Assembly (NCBI GenBank): GCA_002372545.1
Contig: DFHD01000115.1
Location: 72,791-80,499 of the forward strand
DNA length: 7,709 bases
DNA from: Lachnospiraceae bacterium UBA3732
GTDB taxonomy: Bacteria > Bacillota > Clostridia > Lachnospirales > Lachnospiraceae
Direction of reading: 5' to 3'
Positions 1-5,532 of this stretch are shown here, in pieces. Numbering within the stretch: position 1 is the stretch's first letter; each line of letters begins with the position of its first letter. The notes beneath the pieces are model-generated. The model ran no database searches. It saw nothing but the letters and a program-made list of their open reading frames with translations, and was not told where the DNA came from. Both the position numbers and the translations under genes were made by a program.

Positions 1-296
1 ACCAGCATGACCCTGTCGCCCTTCTTGATCCCGATATAGCTGAAATAGTTGGCTGCGCGGTTGGAGTAGAGCATCATATCCAGAAAGGTAAAGCGCCGTT
101 CCTTTCCGTCCTTGCTGATATGCAGCATGGCGGTTTTGTCCGGACATTTTTCTGCCAATTGATCCATAATATCGAAGGCAAAATTGAAATGCTCATCATT
201 ATGGAACTGAATGGCGGAAATATTCCCCTCCGGTGAAAATGAAGTTGAGATATAATTTCCGGCAATGCCCTCCTCGGGCATAAATGAAGCGTCCAT
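1..296 (-). CDS. AMP-forming acyl-CoA synthetase, N-terminal part (cut by window edge)
   Basis: This is a partial gene: 98 codons plus two bases are visible, read leftward from an ATG at 296, with no stop before the edge. Residues about 36-98 resemble the N-terminal region of acetyl-/medium-chain acyl-CoA synthetases of the ANL superfamily. Visible features are FNFAFDIMDQLAEKCPDKTA, an RFTFLDMM segment, SNRAANYF and finally IGIKKGDRVML, which in this family leads into the first nucleotide-binding subdomain. Such enzymes activate a carboxylic acid with ATP to an acyl-adenylate and then an acyl-CoA in the cytoplasm. The AMP-binding signature and substrate pocket lie outside the window, so chain-length preference cannot be read. 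The start is supported by AAAGGAG at 309-315 (12-nt spacer, slightly long) and a promoter behind it. It is divergent from the fatty acid operon, which suggests use of exogenous or recycled fatty acids. Family assignment is fairly sure; substrate is unknown. Confidence 0.82.
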   Translation of the reverse strand, partial: MDASFMPEEGIAGNYISTSFSPEGNISAIQFHNDEHFNFAFDIMDQLAEKCPDKTAMLHISKDGKERRFTFLDMMLYSNRAANYFSYIGIKKGDRVML

Positions 297-308
297 ACTC
301 TGAAAGAA

Positions 309-315
309 CTCCTTT
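309..315 (-). promoter_or_regulatory. Ribosome binding site of the acyl-CoA synthetase
   Basis: AAAGGAG on the minus strand sits 12 nt before the ATG at 296. It begins one base after the end of the 317-339 palindrome, so an RNA hairpin there would abut the ribosome binding site. It is the only good Shine-Dalgarno sequence in this leader and supports the chosen start. Confidence 0.65.
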
Positions 316-316
316 C

Positions 317-339
317 GATGTAGTTTTCAAAACTACATC
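317..339. promoter_or_regulatory. Perfect 23-bp palindrome, candidate MarR/FabT-type operator
   Basis: The left arm GATGTAGTTTT is followed by a single central C and then its exact reverse complement (11 bp + 1 + 11 bp). It lies between the predicted leftward start point (about 344-346) and the ribosome binding site of the acyl-CoA synthetase, roughly +6 to +29 of that transcript. MarR-family regulators bind as dimers to palindromes of about this size, and the streptococcal FabT site is also built on a TTTGA/TCAAA-like core. A FabT-like gene ends the neighbouring operon. The palindrome is seen directly; its use as an operator is inferred. It could instead act as an RNA hairpin in the leader. 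No T-run follows in the leftward direction, so it is not an intrinsic terminator. Confidence 0.6.
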
Positions 340-385
340 CATCTTGAAACATATTATAGGGAAAAGCACTTTCTGTCAAGATGGA
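338..385. repeat. 10-bp inverted repeat bracketing the leftward promoter
   Basis: TCCATCTTGA at 338-347 is matched by its exact reverse complement at 376-385, with 28 bp between. The arms flank the -10 box and overlap the -35 box of the acyl-CoA synthetase promoter. It could be a spaced operator pair, but one repeat of this length in a 230-bp region may also be chance. Function is unassigned. Confidence 0.35.
351..379 (-). promoter_or_regulatory. Sigma-A promoter for the acyl-CoA synthetase
   Basis: On the minus strand a perfect -35 TTGACA (379-374) is followed by TATAAT (358-353) at a 15-nt spacing. Alternatively TAATAT (356-351) sits at the ideal 17 nt. Either reading puts the start of transcription near 344-346, just before the 23-bp palindrome. 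The leader would be about 50 nt. Confidence 0.7.
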
Positions 386-413
386 ATTTGCCGCAACAAA
401 TATCAAAAAGCAG

Positions 414-441
414 TTGACAGATAGTATAAAATGGCTATAAT
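414..441 (+). promoter_or_regulatory. Sigma-A promoter of the fatty acid synthesis operon
   Basis: A perfect -35 TTGACA (414-419) and a perfect -10 TATAAT (436-441) are separated by 16 nt, predicting a start near 448 and a leader of about 80 nt before acpP. No other comparably good promoter is seen in the operon, so this probably drives all nine genes. Its -35 box is 34 bp from that of the divergent promoter, and both share TTGACAGA. Confidence 0.8.
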
Positions 442-471
442 AAAAATGGTTAAAAAATTTTAAGTATTTTT
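442..471. promoter_or_regulatory. AT-rich imperfect 30-bp palindrome over the operon start site
   Basis: The sequence reads AAAAAT-GG-TTAAAA-AA-TTTTAA-GT-ATTTTT, with 12 of 15 positions symmetric around 456/457. It begins immediately after the -10 box and covers the predicted start of transcription, a typical repressor position. Two further Ts follow, so in RNA it would be a weak A-U hairpin before a U-run. I infer a possible operator for the MarR protein at 7240-7707. Its low complexity makes a chance origin possible. Confidence 0.35.
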
Positions 472-526
472 TTGACCGCAGACCTGAACAGTTACAAATA
501 AATTTTCAAAAAAGGAGAAAGAAGAA

Positions 527-751
527 ATGTTTGAGCAAATCAAGGAAGTAATCGTTGACACACTGGGCTGCGACGCAGACAAGGTTGTTCCTGAGGCATC
601 CCTTACAGATGATCTGGGTGCAGATTCTCTGGATGCTGTAGAGCTGGGAATGGCTGTTGAGGAAGCACTGGGTGTTACCATCTCCGATGAGGATCTTCCG
701 AAGATCAAGACCGTACAGGATCTGATGGACTACGTAGAAGCAAACAAATAA
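527..751 (+). CDS. acpP: Acyl carrier protein
   Basis: This 74-residue acidic protein carries growing acyl chains as thioesters on a 4'-phosphopantetheine arm during FAS II. It is cytosolic and is the shared substrate of FabD, FabF, FabG, FabZ and FabK encoded downstream. The prosthetic-group site is Ser34 in the motif DLGADSLDAVEL (residues 29-40), followed by the acidic recognition helix II with AVEEALGVTISDEDL. Length and the four-helix pattern are typical. The ATG at 527 follows AAAGGAG (511-517) with a 9-nt spacer. It is the first gene of the operon, behind a consensus promoter, which fits the high ACP expression usual in bacteria. The 24-bp gap to accD has no hairpin, so read-through is expected. 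An ACP of another pathway is unlikely given the neighbours. Confidence 0.97.
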   Translation: MFEQIKEVIVDTLGCDADKVVPEASLTDDLGADSLDAVELGMAVEEALGVTISDEDLPKIKTVQDLMDYVEANK

Positions 752-775
752 TCAACGTTTCTTTCGGAGGCGACT

Positions 776-1696
776 ATGAAGCTGTTCGGTAAACGGACAA
801 AGGATAGTCAGGTTAAAGAAGAAACAGCTGTCAGCGCAGAAGCAGCATATTTTGTTTCTGCGAGCGAAGAAGCTAAGCAGCAGAAGGAATCAGGCAGCCC
901 GGAGACGGAGAAATCGGAAACATTTCTCTGCTCCGGCTGTAATTCTGAACTGCCTCTTTCAGAGGTAAAGAAAAATCTGCTGGTCTGCCCTGTCTGCGGC
1001 AAGCACGCCAAGGTGTCCGCCATCCGGCGGATGAGGGCGCTGGCCGACCCGGGCACATTCCGGAGACTGAAGCTGGATCTTAAGGATGCCAATCCCCTGG
1101 ACTATCCGGGCTATGAAGAAAAAATACAGGGACTTCGGGATAAAACCGGTCTCTTTGAGGCTGCTCTTGCAGGCGTATGCGAGGTGGAAGGCCACCGCGT
1201 GGTTGCCTGTGTAATGGGCAGCGAATTTATGATGGGCAGTATGGGTATCCAGGTGGGAGAGATCATCACCCGTTCCTTTGAGGCGGCGGACAAGATGAAC
1301 CTGCCGATCATCATCTTTACGGCCAGCGGCGGCGCAAGAATGCAGGAGGGAATCCTTTCTCTCATGCAGATGGCCAAGACCGCGGCGGCAGCCAAGCGGT
1401 TCTCTGAACATGGAGGATTGTATATTTCCTGCCTGACACACCCGACAACAGGAGGCGTAAGCGCAAGCTTTGCCACACTGGCGGATATTACCATTGCCGA
1501 GCCGGGGGCACTGATCGGATTTGCGGGCCCGAGGGTCATTGAACAGACCATCGGCGAGAAGCTGCCGGAGGGCTTTCAGCGGGCGGAATATCTGGAGGAG
1601 CACGGCTTTGTGGATGCGGTGATCCCCAGACAGGAGATGAGAGCCGAGATCGCACATATTCTCAGACTCCATGATAAAAGGAGACGGGCGGTATGA
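776..1696 (+). CDS. accD: Acetyl-CoA carboxylase carboxyltransferase subunit beta
   Basis: This 306-residue protein is the beta half of the carboxyltransferase that moves CO2 from carboxybiotin to acetyl-CoA, giving malonyl-CoA. A four-cysteine zinc ribbon is visible: C52-x2-C55-x15-C71-x2-C74. The crotonase-like carboxyltransferase fold follows, with FTASGGARMQEG (181-192), THPTTGGVSASFA (221-233) and GFAGPRVIEQT (248-258). Residues 1-50 form an unusual tail rich in E, K, S, Q and A before the zinc ribbon; in E. coli AccD the first zinc cysteine is near residue 27. The ATG at 776 follows CGGAGG (765-770) by 5 nt, and no ATG, GTG or TTG codon in frame lies nearer the ribbon, so the long form is supported. 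Its TGA overlaps the accA start by 4 bp, which suggests translational coupling of two subunits needed in equal amounts. Confidence 0.96.
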   Translation: MKLFGKRTKDSQVKEETAVSAEAAYFVSASEEAKQQKESGSPETEKSETFLCSGCNSELPLSEVKKNLLVCPVCGKHAKVSAIRRMRALADPGTFRRLKLDLKDANPLDYPGYEEKIQGLRDKTGLFEAALAGVCEVEGHRVVACVMGSEFMMGSMGIQVGEIITRSFEAADKMNLPIIIFTASGGARMQEGILSLMQMAKTAAAAKRFSEHGGLYISCLTHPTTGGVSASFATLADITIAEPGALIGFAGPRVIEQTIGEKLPEGFQRAEYLEEHGFVDAVIPRQEMRAEIAHILRLHDKRRRAV

Positions 1697-2628
1697 TACA
1701 GGAAATCGATGAAAAGCTGAATGCCCTGACGGCTGAATTTGAGGAAATGAAGAAGGACGGAAGTGAGATCGATCTGGAGCGCCTTGCCGAGATGGGAGAG
1801 GAATTTGATCAGCTGGCGGAGAAGGCGTCGGAGCTCACACCGCATGATAAGGTTTATCTGGCCAGACATAAAAAGCGTCCCAAGGTAGACGATTATATTC
1901 AAGCACTCTTTCAGGATCTTTTTGTCCAGAGAGGCGACCTTCTGGGAAAAGAGGATAAGAGCATATTCGGCGGGATCGCCACCTTTCATGGTGAGCCGGT
2001 AACCGTCCTTGGCCACAGAAAGGGCCGGGATGTGAACGAAAATATCGAATATAATTTCGGTATGCCGGAACCGGAGGGTTATCGCAAGGCTCTCCGGATG
2101 ATGAAGCAGGCGGAGAAGTTTGACCGTCCGATCATTACATTTATCGACACACCGGGTGCATATCCCGGTCTGGAGGCTGAGGCGCATGGGCAGATGAATG
2201 CTATTTCCCGGAATCTGGCGGAAATGAGCGCGCTCAGGGTTCCGGTGATCGCCATTGTAACGGGCGAGGGCTCCAGCGGCGGTGCTTTGGCCATCGGCGT
2301 GGCCAATTCCGTATTCATGCTGGAGAATGCGATCTACTCCGTGCTTTCCCCAGAGGGCTTTGCTTCTATTTTATGGAAGGATTCGGGAAGAGCGGCGGAG
2401 GCAGCCGAACAGATGCGGCTCACTGCGCAGGATCTTCTGGGATATGGTGTCATAGACGGCATTATTCCCGAACCGATAGGCGGCGCGCATCATGATCCGG
2501 AAATGGTCTACCGCGGAATCGATGAGGTGCTGATGAAGACTCTGAAGAAGCTGAGAGGGCTTTCCGGTCCGGAGCTGGCGAAACAGAGATATGAAAAGTT
2601 CCGGCACATAGACAAAAAGGTACTGTAG
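1693..2628 (+). CDS. accA: Acetyl-CoA carboxylase carboxyltransferase subunit alpha
   Basis: This 311-residue partner of AccD completes the alpha2-beta2 carboxyltransferase; the alpha subunit mainly binds the carboxybiotin side. An N-terminal helical, charged stretch (about 1-60, probably coiled coil) includes LTPHDKVYLARH. The catalytic fold follows, with FIDTPGAYPGLEAE (150-163), GEGSSGGALAI (191-201) and SVLSPEGFASILWKD (216-230). These are the usual alpha-subunit signatures, and the length is close to the roughly 315-320 residues usual in the family. The ATG overlaps the accD stop (ATGA) and has AAAAGGAG at 1676-1683 with a 9-nt spacer. The biotin carboxylase (accC) and biotin carrier protein (accB) that must supply carboxybiotin are not next to it, as they often are in Firmicutes, so they are presumably encoded elsewhere. 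Confidence 0.96.
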   Translation: MIQEIDEKLNALTAEFEEMKKDGSEIDLERLAEMGEEFDQLAEKASELTPHDKVYLARHKKRPKVDDYIQALFQDLFVQRGDLLGKEDKSIFGGIATFHGEPVTVLGHRKGRDVNENIEYNFGMPEPEGYRKALRMMKQAEKFDRPIITFIDTPGAYPGLEAEAHGQMNAISRNLAEMSALRVPVIAIVTGEGSSGGALAIGVANSVFMLENAIYSVLSPEGFASILWKDSGRAAEAAEQMRLTAQDLLGYGVIDGIIPEPIGGAHHDPEMVYRGIDEVLMKTLKKLRGLSGPELAKQRYEKFRHIDKKVL

Positions 2629-2631
2629 AAA

Positions 2632-2637
2632 AGGTGG
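2632..2637 (+). promoter_or_regulatory. Ribosome binding site that decides the fabK start
   Basis: AGGTGG lies 5 nt before the ATG at 2643. An in-frame GTG at 2634 is inside this element and has no Shine-Dalgarno sequence of its own. The ATG at 2643 is therefore preferred, and it matches the short N-terminus of known FabK proteins. Confidence 0.65.
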
Positions 2638-2642
2638 ATAAT

Positions 2643-3581
2643 ATGAAAATGCTGAATGAAATGCTGGGCGTCAGGCTCCCTGTGATCCAGGGCGGCATGG
2701 CCAACATTGCAACAGGTAAATTTGCGGCGGCAATCTCCAACGCAGGTGCTCTGGGACTGATCGGTTCCGGCGGCTGGGATGCAGCCCGGGTGGAGCAGGA
2801 GATCCACGATGCCAGAGAAGCAACAGATAAGCCCTTCGGCGTGAACCTTATGCTTCTCAATCCGGATGCGGATAACATTGCCGAGCTTCTGGTGAGGGAA
2901 AAGATCCCGGTGATCACCACAGGTGCGGGAACGCCCGGAAAATACATGGAAATGTGGAAGGAAGCGGGAGCCAGGGTCATCCCCGTAGTGGCCAGCAGTG
3001 CTCTGGCCCGCCGTGTGGAGAAGCAGGGCGCAGATGCGGTGATTGCGGAAGGCGGTGAAAGCGGCGGCCACGTGGGCGACATGACAACCATGGCCCTTAC
3101 GCCCCAGATCATCGACAGCGTGGAGATTCCTGTAATCGCAGCCGGCGGTATTGCAGACGGCAGACAGTTCGCAGCGGCTATGTGTCTGGGTGCCTGCGGC
3201 GTGCAGGTGGGAACCTGCCTTCTGGTCAGCGAGGAATGCCCCATTCATGAAAATTATAAGCTGGAGCTTATTAAGGCCAAGGACAACAGCACTACGGTAA
3301 CGGGACGCAGCCTGAATGCACCTGTCCGTATCATCAAGAACGCCATGGCAAGAGAGTATCTGAAGCTTGAAGCGCAGGCGGCATCCAGAGATGAGCTGGA
3401 AAAGATCACTCTGGGCGGCCTCAGAAAAGCAGTTCTGGATGGCGATATGAAAAACGGCTCCGTGATGGCCGGCCAGGTCTGCGGACAGCTGAAGGAGATC
3501 CGCCCGGCAAAGGATATTCTCGAAGAGCTGGTGGCTGAAGGAAGACGCGTTCTGGCGGAGATGAGCAAGGTAAGCTTCTAA
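2643..3581 (+). CDS. fabK: Enoyl-ACP reductase II (FMN-dependent, NADH)
   Basis: FabK performs the last step of each elongation cycle, reducing trans-2-enoyl-ACP to acyl-ACP with FMN and a nicotinamide cofactor. The 312-residue TIM-barrel flavoprotein is related to nitronate monooxygenases and 2-nitropropane dioxygenases. Visible are PVIQGGMA (13-20), ITTGAGTPGKYME (91-103), AEGGESGGHVG (135-145, with His143 corresponding to the catalytic His144 region of pneumococcal FabK), VIAAGGIADG (164-173) and the phosphate-binding GVQVGT (186-191). The operon context and the FabK-type ESGGH/KYME segments favour FabK over a nitronate monooxygenase. The start at 2643 rather than the GTG at 2634 is chosen from the ribosome binding site and family alignment. 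No FabI, FabL or FabV is seen here, so FabK may be the main enoyl reductase; such organisms usually tolerate triclosan. Confidence 0.95.
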   Translation: MKMLNEMLGVRLPVIQGGMANIATGKFAAAISNAGALGLIGSGGWDAARVEQEIHDAREATDKPFGVNLMLLNPDADNIAELLVREKIPVITTGAGTPGKYMEMWKEAGARVIPVVASSALARRVEKQGADAVIAEGGESGGHVGDMTTMALTPQIIDSVEIPVIAAGGIADGRQFAAAMCLGACGVQVGTCLLVSEECPIHENYKLELIKAKDNSTTVTGRSLNAPVRIIKNAMAREYLKLEAQAASRDELEKITLGGLRKAVLDGDMKNGSVMAGQVCGQLKEIRPAKDILEELVAEGRRVLAEMSKVSF

Positions 3582-3591
3582 ATATATGCTT

Positions 3592-3617
3592 ACAGCGCGC
3601 TGTCTGCTTCGCAGACA
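3592..3617 (+). repeat. Overlapping palindromes / hairpin in the fabK-fabD gap
   Basis: ACAGCGCGCTGT (3592-3603) is a perfect 12-bp palindrome. Overlapping it, TGTCTGC (3601-3607) and GCAGACA (3611-3617) form a 7-bp stem with a TTC loop. The two structures share bases and exclude each other in RNA. No T-run follows, so this is not an intrinsic terminator. The rest of the 133-bp gap (3582-3714) is in frame with fabD but has no supported start, and I see no convincing promoter in it. The hairpin may affect processing or stability of the mRNA; that is inference. Confidence 0.5.
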
Positions 3618-3702
3618 TATCCCGCATGTGTCAGAATCAGCCTTGCTGAACAGTAAAAGAAAACATAAAGTAGGAGATAAGTGGCAGGAAATACTCTGCA
3701 GG

Positions 3703-3708
3703 AAAGGA
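3703..3708 (+). promoter_or_regulatory. Ribosome binding site that decides the fabD start
   Basis: AAAGGA is 6 nt before the ATG at 3715. An upstream in-frame ATG at 3586 lacks a ribosome binding site and would add 43 residues unlike any FabD N-terminus. Confidence 0.7.
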
Positions 3709-3714
3709 ACAGGT

Positions 3715-4653
3715 ATGAAGATCGGATTTCTGTATGCCGGACAGGGCAGCCAGCACGTGGGTATGGGAAAGGATTTTTATGAAGCTTATCCTGTATTCCG
3801 GGAGACCATGGACCGGGTGAAGGCGGATTTTGATGTAAAGCAGGTTTCTTTTGAAGGACCGGCGGAAACGCTTAATGAAACAAAGTATACACAGCCCTGT
3901 ATGGTGGCTTTTGCTGTGGGACTGACCAGGGTTCTGGCAGAAATGGGTATAAAGCCCGATGCAGCTGCAGGTCTTTCTCTGGGTGAGTATTCCGCGCTTT
4001 ATGCCGCAGGGGTTATGACAGAGGAGCAGGTGGTTCCTCTTGTGGGATTCCGCGGAGCGGTAATGCAGAAGGCTGCTGAGGGACGGGATACAAAGATGAT
4101 CGCTGTTCTTGGTCTGGACAGGGAAAAGGTTTTCGAAGGCACAGCCAGAGTAGCGGAGGAAATGGGAGACAGCGGGCTTATTGCCGAGCCGGCAAACTTC
4201 AACTGCCCCGGGCAGATCACCGTATCCGGTGATGCGGCGGCTGTGGACCGTGCTGCCGAGGTTCTGAAGGAGCTGGGGGCAAAGAGATGTCTTCCGGTAA
4301 AGGTCAGCGGCCCCTTCCATACATCCCTTATGAAGCCTGCCGGAGACATGCTCCGCCAGCGCTTCGAGAGTGAAAGCTTCGGCGAGATGCAGATTCCGGT
4401 GATCTTTAATGCCATCGGAAGAGAAAAAACGGCGGAGGAAACCATTCCCGCACTACTGGAGAAGCAGGTGCAGAGCAGCGTTTACTTCGAGGATACCCTT
4501 CGGGTGATGAAGGACATGGGCGTTGAGCTCTTTGTGGAGATCGGCCCGGGCAGTACACTTTCCAAGTTTGTACAGAAGACGACGCCGGACATCCCCTGCG
4601 TGGCGATCGATAAGGTGGAGGATCTGAAGAAGTTGAAGGAAGCGCTGGCGTAA
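3715..4653 (+). CDS. fabD: Malonyl-CoA:ACP transacylase
   Basis: FabD transfers the malonyl group from CoA to ACP, supplying the extender unit for FabF. Read from 3715 it is 312 residues, the usual size. The N-terminus KIGFLYAGQGSQHVGMG carries the GQGSQ oxyanion motif (9-13). The nucleophile is Ser88 in GLSLGEYSA (86-94), Arg113 in GFRG would bind the malonyl carboxylate, and the catalytic His202 lies in SGPFHTSLM (198-206). The conserved NFNCPGQITVSG segment is at 161-172, and VEIGPGSTLS (274-283) closes the domain. All key residues are intact. The open frame extends upstream to an ATG at 3586, but only the 3715 start has a ribosome binding site and a family-like N-terminus. It follows fabK after a 133-bp gap and precedes fabG by 50 bp. 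Confidence 0.96.
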   Translation: MKIGFLYAGQGSQHVGMGKDFYEAYPVFRETMDRVKADFDVKQVSFEGPAETLNETKYTQPCMVAFAVGLTRVLAEMGIKPDAAAGLSLGEYSALYAAGVMTEEQVVPLVGFRGAVMQKAAEGRDTKMIAVLGLDREKVFEGTARVAEEMGDSGLIAEPANFNCPGQITVSGDAAAVDRAAEVLKELGAKRCLPVKVSGPFHTSLMKPAGDMLRQRFESESFGEMQIPVIFNAIGREKTAEETIPALLEKQVQSSVYFEDTLRVMKDMGVELFVEIGPGSTLSKFVQKTTPDIPCVAIDKVEDLKKLKEALA

Positions 4654-4703
4654 AGCGCGGAAAAAAAGTTTTTGGCATTTATGAAATATCGGAGGATAAG
4701 AAA

Positions 4704-5444
4704 ATGATCTTACAGGGAAAAACAGCGCTTGTTACCGGCGGAAGCCGCGGTATCGGAAGAGCCATCTGTCTGAAGCTGGCAGAGGAAGGTGCAAATATCG
4801 TAACCTGTGATATTGTGGTAAACGAAGCGACAGAGGAAACCGTTAAGCTTTGCGAAGAAAAGGGCGTTAAGGCAGCAGCCTTCCAGGCGAATGTAACATT
4901 GCCGGGAGACTGTGAAGAGCTGTATAAGAAGGCGGAGGAAGCCTTTGGTGCAGTGGATATTCTGGTAAACAATGCCGGCGTGACAAGAGATAATCTCCTG
5001 ATGAAGATGAAGGAAGAGGAGTTTGATCTTGTTATCGCAACCAATCTGAAGGGAACCTACAACATGATGAAGGCGGCAGCCCGCCCCATGATGAAGCATC
5101 GCTACGGCAGGATCGTAAATATCAGCAGCGTTGTGGGTATTTACGGAAATGCCGGACAGGTGAATTATTCAGCCAGCAAGGCTGGCGTGATCGGTATGAC
5201 CAAGTCCGTAGCCAGGGAGCTGGGCTCCAGAGGCATCACCTGCAACGCGGTAGCGCCCGGATTTATTGAGACGGATATGACGAAGGTTCTTCCGGATGCG
5301 GTGAAGGAAGAGATGCTGAAGACCATCTCCCTCGGCCGTGCAGGCCAGCCGGAGGATGTAGCAAAGGTTGTTGCCTTCCTTGCTTCCGATGAGGCTTCTT
5401 ACGTCACCGGCCAGGTCATCGAAGTATCGGGAGGAATGAGATAG
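4704..5444 (+). CDS. fabG: 3-oxoacyl-ACP reductase
   Basis: FabG reduces 3-oxoacyl-ACP to (3R)-hydroxyacyl-ACP, normally with NADPH, and works as a tetramer. This is a 246-residue classical short-chain dehydrogenase. The Rossmann nucleotide motif TGGSRGIG is at 11-18 and NNAG at 89-92. The catalytic set is Asn114 (ATNLKG), Ser142 (NISSVVG), Tyr155 and Lys159 (NYSASK). The C-terminal VSGGMR end is typical of FabG. The basic residue in TGGSRG fits NADPH preference. The ATG at 4704 follows GGAGG (4691-4695) with an 8-nt spacer. SDR paralogues are common, but the position between fabD and fabF and the NVTRDNLL-like VTRDNLLMKM segment (93-102) make FabG the clear choice. Confidence 0.96.
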   Translation: MILQGKTALVTGGSRGIGRAICLKLAEEGANIVTCDIVVNEATEETVKLCEEKGVKAAAFQANVTLPGDCEELYKKAEEAFGAVDILVNNAGVTRDNLLMKMKEEEFDLVIATNLKGTYNMMKAAARPMMKHRYGRIVNISSVVGIYGNAGQVNYSASKAGVIGMTKSVARELGSRGITCNAVAPGFIETDMTKVLPDAVKEEMLKTISLGRAGQPEDVAKVVAFLASDEASYVTGQVIEVSGGMR

Positions 5445-5446
5445 GT

Positions 5447-5482
5447 CGGGAACCCTTCCCGCTGCGAAGCAGACCCGGCACC
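5447..5482 (+). repeat. Tandem and alternative hairpins in the fabG-fabF gap
   Basis: CGGGAA-CCC-TTCCCG (5447-5461) forms a 6-bp stem, directly followed by CTGC-GAA-GCAG (5462-5472). Alternatively GGT/CGGG (5444-5450) can pair with CCCG/ACC (5474-5482, two-base bulge), enclosing the second hairpin and excluding the first. The 13-mer CTGCGAAGCAGAC (5462-5474) is the reverse complement of bases in the fabK-fabD hairpin (3602-3614). No T-run follows, so it is not a terminator. The remainder of this 88-bp gap shows nothing but the fabF ribosome binding site AAAGGA (5522-5527). Confidence 0.45.
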
Positions 5483-5532
5483 ATAAGTAAATCGAGGAAA
5501 AATATACCAGCAAGCATACAGAAAGGACCACT

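Noticed and set aside
74..406. 110-codon minus-strand frame across the acyl-CoA synthetase start
   Set aside because: It overlaps, in another frame, a recognisable synthetase N-terminus that has a promoter and ribosome binding site; its translation shows no domain-like pattern.
422..437. TAG...CTA pair between the -35 and -10 boxes resembling the 317-339 palindrome
   Set aside because: Only the outer three to four bases are symmetric, and the spacing is one base longer than in the palindrome; too weak to call an operator.
442..473. Intrinsic terminator before acpP
   Set aside because: The stem is almost entirely A-U, and it lies right at the promoter's start point, so it would prevent expression of an essential operon if efficient.
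2462..3248. Long minus-strand open frames opposite accA and fabK (246-260 codons)
   Set aside because: They lie opposite strongly conserved genes, have no ribosome binding site or family signature, and reflect codon bias of the real strand. The same applies to minus-strand frames opposite acpP, accD, fabD, fabG, fabF and fabZ.
3643..3671. Internal promoter in the fabK-fabD gap (TTGCTG, 17 nt, TAAAGT)
   Set aside because: Only 3 of 6 and 4 of 6 matches to the consensus boxes; not convincing beside the perfect boxes at 414-441.
3586..3714. 43-residue N-terminal extension of FabD from an upstream ATG
   Set aside because: No ribosome binding site at 3586, no resemblance to FabD, and it would translate the hairpin repeat. 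The start at 3715 has both a ribosome binding site and the expected N-terminus.
3681..3782. Possible small leader frame from a GTG at 3681 after GGAG, overlapping fabD
   Set aside because: Spacing to GGAG is only 4 nt, the start is weak, and the product would lie mostly within fabD in another frame.
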